A stretch of DNA of 5,128 nucleotides from Bdellovibrionales bacterium (GTDB taxonomy: Bacteria; Bdellovibrionota; UBA1018; CAIMNF01). The position numbers and the translations under genes are program-made. The notes below the pieces were generated by a model. The model saw only the letters and a program-made list of their open reading frames with translations, was not told the origin of the DNA and ran no database searches. Of this stretch, positions 1 to 4,767 are shown piece after piece. Within the stretch, counting starts at the first letter, position 1. Every line of letters begins with the position of its first letter. The stretch lies in contig CANGWP010000153.1 in NCBI GenBank assembly GCA_947457605.1, positions 1 through 5,128 on the forward strand, in the 5' to 3' direction.

Positions 1-436
1 CATACGGATTCAGAGGTTTAAGCGTAGGCATCAAAGATTCGGCGTCCAAATAGCCCGCCTCCCCCGCTCCATAGGTTGCGGCAGAGGACGCGTAGATGAA
101 CGGGATGCCAAACTCGCAGCAAAGATTCCAAAGCTGCTTTGAATACTCCACATTCACGCGCGTAAGATAATCAATCCGGGTTTCCGTGGTGTCAGAACAG
201 GCTCCCATATGAAACACAGCGGTGACCGGGGTACCTTTTGCTTTCTTTTCCAAAAAAAACTCACGATCCAGAATCACATCTGGCGCGAGTTTTTCGGAAA
301 GGACCAGATCCTGGTGCTCGGCCCGGGTTTCAAAAAACAGCATTTCATCAACACCGATCAACGAATGTCTTTTTTTGGAAAGTTCGCGAGCCAGTTGATA
401 GCCGATGAATCCTGCGGCACCCGTAATGATGATCAT
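1..436 (-). CDS. hldD: ADP-L-glycero-D-manno-heptose 6-epimerase (HldD/RfaD), N-terminal part, cut by window edge
   Basis: This is the N-terminal 145 residues of an extended short-chain dehydrogenase/epimerase. HldD converts ADP-D-glycero-D-manno-heptose to the L-glycero form, in the cytoplasm, for the LPS inner core. Visible features are the Rossmann NAD(P)-binding motif GAAGFIG at residues 6-12, an acidic residue ending beta-2 (VDE, about 29-31), the HldD-characteristic block FHMGACSDTTE (75-85), N95 followed by YSK (98-100), and ASSAATYG (116-123) carrying the catalytic Ser region. The last full codon is Tyr145 in PLNPY, which corresponds to the Tyr of the YxxxK catalytic pair; the Lys lies outside the window. 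The ATG at 436-434 gives MIIITG, matching the usual family start. It follows the mrp stop codon by 6 bp and in the same reading frame, with no clear Shine-Dalgarno, so translation is probably coupled to mrp. Full-length relatives have about 310-330 residues. GACS..TTE and ASSAATYG make HldD more likely than GalE or another epimerase. Confidence 0.9.
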   Translation of the reverse strand, partial: MIIITGAAGFIGYQLARELSKKRHSLIGVDEMLFFETRAEHQDLVLSEKLAPDVILDREFFLEKKAKGTPVTAVFHMGACSDTTETRIDYLTRVNVEYSKQLWNLCCEFGIPFIYASSAATYGAGEAGYLDAESLMPTLKPLNPY

Positions 437-442
437 GACGAC

Positions 443-1564
443 TCAGGAATTCCCGAAGCTTCCGATTTCAAGCGCAGGCGAAGACTGTGCCTTGCTTGAA
501 CGAATGGCCACTTCCTGCGCCACCTTTCGTGCGAGCTCCCGGAAAAGTTTTGCAGATTCGGAAGATGGATCCTTCACGACGATGGGTTTTCCTTCGTCTC
601 CACCCTCGCGGACTTTTGGCACGAGCGGCATCTGGGTCAAAAGTGCGGTGTTGAATTTGCGGGAGAGCATCTCGCCGCCGCCCTCGCCAAAAATACGATA
701 TTGCTTTCCATCATCGCCCGTAAAGTAGCTCATGTTTTCGACCACTCCGAGGGCCGGGACCTTCACCTTTTCCCACATATTAAGCGCCTTTCGCACATCC
801 TGGAGTGAGATTTCCTGCGGGGTGGTCACGATCACGGCACCCGTCATGGGGAGCATTTGGGCGAGAGAAAGCTGCACATCTCCGGTACCGGGCGGAAGAT
901 CCAGCACCAGATAATCAAGCTCACCCCAATTCACCTTCGTGCAAAATTGATTGAGAATGTTATGAAGCATCGGACCGCGCCAGATCACCGGCTGATCGCC
1001 TTGAATCAAAAACCCCATCGACATGACCTTCACGTTGTGGCTTGAAGGTGGCATGAACATTTCGCCTTTTTCAGGATCCACATAGAGCTTTGGATTCTCG
1101 GTCACTCCCATCATGGTCGGAATGTTCGGCCCATAGATGTCCGCATCCAGAAGCCCGACTCTCGCGCCTTCTAGAGCAAGCGAGGTTGCAAGATTCACAG
1201 AAACGGTCGACTTGCCTACTCCACCCTTGCCGCTTGAAACTGCGATGATATGGGCAACACCCGGAATTCCGTTTGCAGCAGTCGCTCCTGTTCCCACCGT
1301 ACCCCCGCGTTTCACTTCTGCGTCCATGGTGATCTCGACCGTGCTTACACCGGCTACCGTTTTCACAGCGCGCGTAGCATCTTCTTTGATCTGCTCTTTT
1401 AAGGGACAAGCAGGCGTGGTGAGGACAATCCGGAAGGAAACCTTCCCGTCTTCAAACACCTTGAGATCCCGGACCATGTTCAGGGTAACGAGGTCTTTTT
1501 TCAAATCAGGATCATTCACGGTACGAAGAGCCGCCAAAACTGCATCAAAATCTGCTTTTTTCAT
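443..1564 (-). CDS. mrp: Mrp/ApbC/NBP35-family P-loop ATPase (putative iron-sulfur cluster carrier), MIP18 domain plus ParA-like domain
   Basis: A 373-residue cytoplasmic protein of the Mrp/ApbC/NBP35 family, whose members bind ATP and are implicated in delivering Fe-S clusters to apoproteins. Residues about 4-85 form a MIP18 (DUF59) domain with the typical TTPACP segment (Cys53). After a Gly/Ala/Thr-rich linker (86-102) comes the ParA/MinD-like ATPase: deviant Walker A SGKGGVGKST (111-120), the LLDADIYGPNIPTMMG signature (138-153), Walker B-like VLDLPPGTGD (220-229), TTPQE (247-251) and VVENMSYF (274-281). Length and domain order are normal. The oddity is in the C-terminal half: the CxxC usually found just after ENMS is absent (the stretch reads FTGDDGKQ), and the whole protein has only two cysteines, Cys53 and Cys208. 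Some Mrp lineages also lack CxxC, so this does not rule out carrier function but makes direct cluster binding uncertain. The ATG at 1564 gives the standard MIP18 start; no good Shine-Dalgarno precedes it. hldD follows 6 bp downstream. Confidence 0.93.
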   Translation of the reverse strand: MKKADFDAVLAALRTVNDPDLKKDLVTLNMVRDLKVFEDGKVSFRIVLTTPACPLKEQIKEDATRAVKTVAGVSTVEITMDAEVKRGGTVGTGATAANGIPGVAHIIAVSSGKGGVGKSTVSVNLATSLALEGARVGLLDADIYGPNIPTMMGVTENPKLYVDPEKGEMFMPPSSHNVKVMSMGFLIQGDQPVIWRGPMLHNILNQFCTKVNWGELDYLVLDLPPGTGDVQLSLAQMLPMTGAVIVTTPQEISLQDVRKALNMWEKVKVPALGVVENMSYFTGDDGKQYRIFGEGGGEMLSRKFNTALLTQMPLVPKVREGGDEGKPIVVKDPSSESAKLFRELARKVAQEVAIRSSKAQSSPALEIGSFGNS

Positions 1565-1618
1565 GATGGAGGGACTCTAGCAGAGGTGGCCGAGGCCTAC
1601 AAGGCATGACAAAAGCGA

Positions 1619-1842
1619 GTGAATGACCGGTACGACGTGGCCTCGATCACTGTGGATGCATTGGAGAAGTGAAAGAGCTTCGACCTTTTGAGAACAGGGA
1701 CTTACTCCTCGAACATCCTGTTCTTTTCGCTTTAGCCCATCACGGGCCCGCTCAAAAAGTCGTAAGTCCCTGTTCTCAAAAGGCAGGACCTCTGCCTCTT
1801 TCTTTCCATCCACAGTGTTCGATGCCAGTTGAGGTCATTTAC
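1619..1842. repeat. Long imperfect palindrome 1 (224 bp) with perfect 22-bp core stem
   Basis: Four paired blocks are readable by eye. The outer pair is 1619-1628 with 1833-1842 (9 of 10). The middle pair is 1638-1658 with 1807-1827 (19 of 21, including an 11-bp perfect CACTGTGGATG). A short GAAAGAG pair is 1671-1677 with 1796-1802. The core is 1684-1705 with 1762-1783 (22 of 22; arm begins CCTTTTGAGAAC). The blocks are separated by unpaired stretches of unequal length. Inside the core are two small hairpins: GAACA/TGTTC (1711-1715 and 1719-1723, 3-nt loop) and GCCC/GGGC (1735-1738 and 1744-1747, 5-nt loop). Folded, the core is a three-way junction. There is no T-run after either end of the core, so it is not a standard intrinsic terminator, and I found no clear target-site duplication. 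It could be a non-autonomous palindromic repeat or a structured RNA; the pairing is certain, the function unknown. Confidence 0.85.
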
Positions 1843-1843
1843 C

Positions 1844-1976
1844 CGAGCGACCGGGGATTCTTTGGATTGATCTGGTTTTGGTCGACTCTTGCGAGTCAGG
1901 ACAGACGAAAGCGAGGCCGCAGGATGCGGCTCGGAGACCAAAACCAGATCAATCCAACGCATTTCCCGATCGCCCG
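1844..1976. repeat. Long imperfect palindrome 2 (133 bp) with perfect 22-bp core stem
   Basis: The core is a perfect 22-bp pairing of 1862-1883 with 1936-1957 (left arm begins TTGGATTGATCT). Imperfect outer arms 1844-1857 and 1963-1976 match at 11 of 14 positions. Within the core are two hairpins: GACTC/GAGTC (1884-1888 and 1893-1897, loop TTGC) and GCCGC/GCGGC (1916-1920 and 1926-1930, loop AGGAT). The second is extended by CGA/TCG (1912-1914 and 1931-1933) around one bulged G. The arm sequence differs from palindrome 1, but the plan is the same. It lies 25 bp beyond the lipocalin stop codon, so it could slow or protect the 3' end of that transcript. No U-tract follows, so I do not call a terminator. 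Confidence 0.85.
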
Positions 1977-2001
1977 CAGATAGACCCTTTTCAGCAGTCT
2001 G

Positions 2002-2547
2002 TTATGGAAGGAGGGTGCTTGTGAGCTGCAACTTGCCCACATCAAAGTACTGGCTTGCCGCCTTTTTCACGAGCTCCCGGTAGAGGGGCGTTGCGATCTG
2101 GGGGGTGCGGGAAAGAATCCAAAGAAACTTGCGATCCGGCGAGCCCACCACCGCGTATTGGTAGTTTGAATCAAGATCAATGATCCAATAATCCCCTGCC
2201 GGCGCAAACCAAAAAAACTTTACCTTCAGCTTTGCATTGCTGTCGCGATCCACAATGCGTGCAGAACCACCGATGGATTTGTACTTGCCGGAGGGTTTCT
2301 TGCATTCGTTGAACACGCTTACCCGACCATCGTCCATGATCCCATAGGTTGCAGTCGTATCAATCGTGCAGGAACCTTGAAACCGGGTTGGAAAAAAAGC
2401 AATCTGGTACCACTTCCCCACGTAGCGCGTGAGATCCACGTAGTCTACGGTCTCGACCGCCGGAAGATCCGGGCCTGGATTCGTTGCGCAAGCAATGCTC
2501 GAAGTGAAAAGAACGAGACCCAAAAATGCGTAAAACCCTGACTTCAT
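2002..2547 (-). CDS. blc: Blc-like outer-membrane lipocalin lipoprotein
   Basis: A 181-residue bacterial lipocalin; Blc proteins are lipoproteins that bind fatty acids or lysophospholipids, usually at the inner face of the outer membrane. The N-terminus is a short signal peptide (Lys2, hydrophobic 5-19) ending in SIAC with Cys20 as the lipidated residue. The -3 position is Ser rather than the usual Leu, so the lipobox is slightly off-consensus. Ala21 at +2 is not Asp, which favours outer-membrane sorting. The lipocalin hallmark GKWYQIA is at 44-50, TATYG at 65-69, and the C-terminal Blc block GSPDRKFLWILSRTP at 135-149 is close to the E. coli Blc sequence. The protein ends at FDVGKLQ and a short tail. 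Cys60 and Cys82 could form a disulfide in the barrel (inference). I chose the ATG at 2547 because the signal peptide starts there; a GTG at 2649 would add 34 residues and overlap the E1 beta gene. No clear Shine-Dalgarno is visible. The gene has a likely promoter in the 71-bp gap before it. Confidence 0.9.
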   Translation of the reverse strand: MKSGFYAFLGLVLFTSSIACATNPGPDLPAVETVDYVDLTRYVGKWYQIAFFPTRFQGSCTIDTTATYGIMDDGRVSVFNECKKPSGKYKSIGGSARIVDRDSNAKLKVKFFWFAPAGDYWIIDLDSNYQYAVVGSPDRKFLWILSRTPQIATPLYRELVKKAASQYFDVGKLQLTSTLLP

Positions 2548-2573
2548 GGAAGCAGGGTTTAACACGGATTCAC

Positions 2574-2603
2574 ATTTTAGTTGAGCGTTTTCCTTCAAAT
2601 CAA
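2574..2603 (-). promoter_or_regulatory. Putative sigma-70 promoter for the lipocalin gene
   Basis: Reading the minus strand, TTGATT (2603-2598) and TAAAAT (2579-2574) are separated by 18 bp. They match the -35 consensus at 4 of 6 positions and the -10 at 5 of 6. Initiation near 2567 would give a leader of about 20 nt before the ATG at 2547. The sites lie in the 71-bp AT-rich gap after E1 beta, so the lipocalin can be transcribed independently. The match is by eye only. Confidence 0.45.
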
Positions 2604-2618
2604 TCAAAGAAAAAGGAC

Positions 2619-3686
2619 TTAAGGCTGCTCTGAGATGATCTCGCGGCACGCGTTCATGATGTCCTGCATTTGAGGAACAGAGGCGCTCTCCAGGTTATCG
2701 GCAAGCCCGATTCCCGGAACAAACGCCCCGGCGAGAAGCCTTGGCCGCGCATGAAGCCCGTAGAAGTGCTCTTCAATCGTGCGACGAAGGAGATGCTCTC
2801 CGAAGTTGGTCACTTCAGTGTCTTCGTTCACAAAGATCACGCGCTTGGTTTTCCGAATCGATTCCGAAATCATCGCCCAGTCATACGGCCAGAGCGTTCT
2901 CATGTCGATCACCTCAACCGAGATGCCCTCTTCGCGGAGCTTGTCCGCAACATCGCGTGCGATGAGCACGTGGCGACCATAGGTCACGATCGTGACCTGA
3001 TTGCCCTCGCGAACGATCTTTCCTTTGCCGATCTCAACCGTATAATCCTGAAGTTCCGGCCACTTGGCTTTCCACTTCGAGCGGTCACCGAGTGGCGCAT
3101 CGATCATTTCCTTGAGCTGCTTTTTGCCTTCCGCCGTGAGCGGCGGTTCACCTGGAATCTGCTCCTCTCCCTCCACCCGAAGAAGCGCTTTTGGCTTCAG
3201 ATACATGGTCGGATTCTGATCCTTGATGCACGCAAGCATGAGCCCATAGGCATCCAGCGGGTTTGAAGGCATCACGATCTTGAAGCCCGGAATGTGGGTC
3301 ATCATCGCATCAAAGGAGTGCGAGTGATAAATGGATCCACGGATCCCGGCTCCGACCGGAGTCATGATCGTAAACGGGGATGGCCAATCGCCATTGGTCG
3401 CCCACGTCGACATTCCGCCGAGTTTCAGAAGATCAATGGTGTTGTAGATGTAATCACAGAACTGGATTTCGGCCACAGAGCGGACATTGGCAAATCCAAG
3501 TCCGATCGCAGCACCCACGATCCCCCGTTCATCGAGCGGAGAGTTCCAGGTTTTGGTCAAGCCTTGGGTACAAGTGAAAACGCCACCGAGTGGCGGCCCC
3601 ACATCCTGCCCGAAAATGTGTTCAATGCCGAGATTTTCTTCACCATAATGAAGGGCCATGCGAATGGCCTGTGCCATATTTGCCAT
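2619..3686 (-). CDS. 2-oxoacid dehydrogenase E1 component, beta subunit (branched-chain/2-oxoisovalerate type most likely)
   Basis: This 355-residue protein is the beta subunit of a heterotetrameric thiamine-diphosphate E1 enzyme, which decarboxylates a 2-oxoacid and passes the acyl group to lipoyl-E2. The N-terminal pyrimidine-binding domain shows FGQDVG (25-30), GGVFTCTQGL (34-43), PLDERGIVGAAIGLG (50-64; Glu53 sits where the family's cofactor-contacting Glu lies in PISE), EIQFCDYIYNTID (73-85), the HSHSFDAM block with the conserved active-site His (121-128) and MPSNPLDAYGL (139-149). The C-terminal transketolase domain has VTYGRHV (234-240), VEVIDMRTLWPYD (257-269) and VNEDTEVTNFGEHL (286-299). 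EIQF, MPSNP.DA and EVIDMRTLWP.D resemble branched-chain E1 beta more than classical pyruvate E1 beta, but acetoin or pyruvate substrates cannot be excluded. A charged stretch at about 171-216 makes it longer than the common 325-residue form. Its ATG overlaps the E1 alpha stop as TAATG, preceded by a strong Shine-Dalgarno. Confidence 0.93.
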   Translation of the reverse strand: MANMAQAIRMALHYGEENLGIEHIFGQDVGPPLGGVFTCTQGLTKTWNSPLDERGIVGAAIGLGFANVRSVAEIQFCDYIYNTIDLLKLGGMSTWATNGDWPSPFTIMTPVGAGIRGSIYHSHSFDAMMTHIPGFKIVMPSNPLDAYGLMLACIKDQNPTMYLKPKALLRVEGEEQIPGEPPLTAEGKKQLKEMIDAPLGDRSKWKAKWPELQDYTVEIGKGKIVREGNQVTIVTYGRHVLIARDVADKLREEGISVEVIDMRTLWPYDWAMISESIRKTKRVIFVNEDTEVTNFGEHLLRRTIEEHFYGLHARPRLLAGAFVPGIGLADNLESASVPQMQDIMNACREIISEQP

Positions 3687-4672
3687 TACCAGTACCTCCC
3701 TTTTTGACCATAATAAACATGGTCATAGATGGTATCCCCACTTGGGGCGGGTTCGGTTTTCACCTGCTTGCTCTGCTCGAGCATGGTTGCGGTGTAATCC
3801 TCGCGAAGTTTGTCCATTTGGGCGCGAGTCATGATTCCTTCTTTTTCAAGGCGTTTTTCAAAGCTCACCAGGCAATCCTCTTCATCGGGGACGAAGTTCG
3901 CCCCACTTGCCGAGGAGTGCCCGTAAAGACGGGAAACTCGCGCCTCGAGGAGAAACGGTTTCCGCTCTTCACGGACGTAGGTGATGGCTTCTTCAAGCGC
4001 GGTCCAGCTTTCTTCCACGTCATTGCCATTGATCACGGCATTCCGGATTCCAAAGGCGGTTCCCCGGGCCGCAATGCTCTTGCCGCCGAACTGATTGCAG
4101 TGCGGAGTTGAAATTCCAACACCATTATTCGTTACAATCATGAGCATTGGAAGAGGCATCACGGGACGAGACGCCCAAACCAGGGCCGAGGCGAAATCAC
4201 CTTCGGCGGTTCCGGAATCTCCACCGTTTACAATGGTGATTCCTTTGCAGCCTCTTTTGGTCTGACCGATCGCCGAGCCAATTGCAGTCAAATACTGGGT
4301 TTCAATGGTGGAAGACACCGGAACTACGTTCCAATCGCGCTTGGAGTAGTGGTTCCCGAAGTTCCGACCGCCGGAGTAAGGGTCGGTCGCTGTGTTCTTC
4401 ATCTGCCTCATCGAATCGATGGGTTCCGCACCCATGGCAAGCATGATAGGGCTTGACCGGTAATGAAGGTGAAGGAAGTCATGGTCGAGACCAAACCCCT
4501 TCTTCACCTGAAGACCGAGGGGAACACTGAACGCTTCCTCTCCCGGACCACCGATCCAGAAATAACCATCGTTTTGTTTGTACATACGGATCAACCGCTC
4601 CTCCAGCACGCGTGACTTCACCATCACATCGTGAATCTGGACGAGCTTCTTACGCTCGAGCTTGAATTTCAT
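3686..4672 (-). CDS. 2-oxoacid dehydrogenase E1 component, alpha subunit (branched-chain/2-oxoisovalerate type most likely)
   Basis: A 328-residue E1 alpha subunit that binds thiamine diphosphate and, with the beta subunit translated next, forms the decarboxylating E1 of a 2-oxoacid dehydrogenase complex. Typical landmarks are the N-terminal helix with SRVLEERLIRMY (20-31), GGPGEEAFSVPLG (41-53), HYRSSPIMLAMG (70-81), the cofactor motif from GGDSGTAEGDF (150-160) to NN at 182-183, GISTP (186-190), and RLYGHSSASG (248-257) in the region of the active-site loop. The third position of the usual GDG triplet is Ser (GDS, 151-153). I take the ATG at 4672, giving MKFKLERKK. A TTG at 4714 would add 14 residues (beginning MNCADHKNQ) that do not look like the family and would run into the upstream inverted repeat. 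Neither start has a good Shine-Dalgarno. The stop TAA overlaps the E1 beta ATG by one base. No E2 or E3 gene adjoins. Confidence 0.92.
   Translation of the reverse strand: MKFKLERKKLVQIHDVMVKSRVLEERLIRMYKQNDGYFWIGGPGEEAFSVPLGLQVKKGFGLDHDFLHLHYRSSPIMLAMGAEPIDSMRQMKNTATDPYSGGRNFGNHYSKRDWNVVPVSSTIETQYLTAIGSAIGQTKRGCKGITIVNGGDSGTAEGDFASALVWASRPVMPLPMLMIVTNNGVGISTPHCNQFGGKSIAARGTAFGIRNAVINGNDVEESWTALEEAITYVREERKPFLLEARVSRLYGHSSASGANFVPDEEDCLVSFEKRLEKEGIMTRAQMDKLREDYTATMLEQSKQVKTEPAPSGDTIYDHVYYGQKGRYW
3694..3701 (-). promoter_or_regulatory. Strong Shine-Dalgarno for E1 beta, inside the E1 alpha 3' end
   Basis: The minus strand reads AGGGAGGT seven bases before the E1 beta ATG, within the last codons of E1 alpha. 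Combined with the TAATG stop-start overlap, it indicates coupled, efficient translation of the second subunit, fitting a 1:1 heterotetramer. It is by far the best ribosome-binding site in the window and fixes the E1 beta start at 3686. Confidence 0.8.
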
Positions 4673-4707
4673 AGGCGGGAAGAATAGCTGATTTTTATGG
4701 TCGGCAC

Positions 4708-4767
4708 AATTCAATTCAGAAAGGTCTCGATGCTTCGAGGCTTTTGCAAAACGATTTGAATTGAATT
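4708..4767. repeat. Nested inverted repeat between the receiver gene and E1 alpha (possible weak terminator or processing hairpin)
   Basis: An outer perfect 10-bp pair, AATTCAATTC (4708-4717) with GAATTGAATT (4758-4767), encloses an inner stem-loop centred on CTCGA/TCGAG (4726-4730 and 4735-4739, loop TGCT). The inner stem extends to 4720-4745 with G-T pairs when read on the plus strand. On the minus-strand transcript those pairs become A-C mismatches, so the fold is weaker there, and only a short U-run (CCUUU) follows. The outer arm reaches the stop codon of the receiver gene. It may reduce read-through from that gene into E1 alpha, but a strong intrinsic terminator is not evident. Confidence 0.55.

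Larger units (their letters stand above)
1565..2001. other. 437-bp gene-free stretch between mrp and the lipocalin gene, mostly palindromic DNA
   Basis: No convincing protein gene lies here. Short open frames occur on both strands, but their peptides mirror each other (for example PFENRDL and SPCSQK on both strands) because the DNA is palindromic, and none looks like a known family. Two adjacent inverted-repeat elements (1619-1842 and 1844-1976) fill most of the interval. Only about 54 bp next to the mrp start and 25 bp next to the lipocalin stop lie outside them. The mrp promoter must lie in this stretch if mrp is transcribed separately from the lipocalin gene, but I see no strong sigma-70 match. 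Confidence 0.8.

Noticed and set aside
1565..1620. Sigma-70 promoter for mrp (TTGTAG, 17 bp, TAGAGT on the minus strand)
   Set aside because: Only 3/6 and 4/6 matches, and initiation would fall almost on the ATG; too weak to annotate.
1684..1957. Intrinsic terminators formed by the palindrome stems
   Set aside because: No U-tract follows either stem on the minus strand, and the stems and loops are far longer than typical terminators.
1577..1983. Open frames on both strands in the mrp-lipocalin gap (for example 1577-1813 minus and 1669-1983 plus)
   Set aside because: Their peptides are mirror products of the palindromic DNA (PFENRDL and SPCSQK appear on both strands), they overlap each other, lack ribosome-binding sites and match no family I know.
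2548..2649. Upstream GTG start for the lipocalin, adding 34 residues
   Set aside because: It would overlap the E1 beta 3' end and put a non-hydrophobic leader before a good lipoprotein signal peptide that begins at the ATG at 2547.
2670..3266. Long open frame (198 codons) on the plus strand, antisense to E1 beta
   Set aside because: It is a shadow of a well-supported gene; the peptide has no recognisable domain and no ribosome-binding site.
4673..4714. TTG start for E1 alpha, adding 14 residues
   Set aside because: It has no Shine-Dalgarno, an N-terminus unlike the family, and lies in the intergenic inverted repeat; ATG 4672 gives a normal family start.
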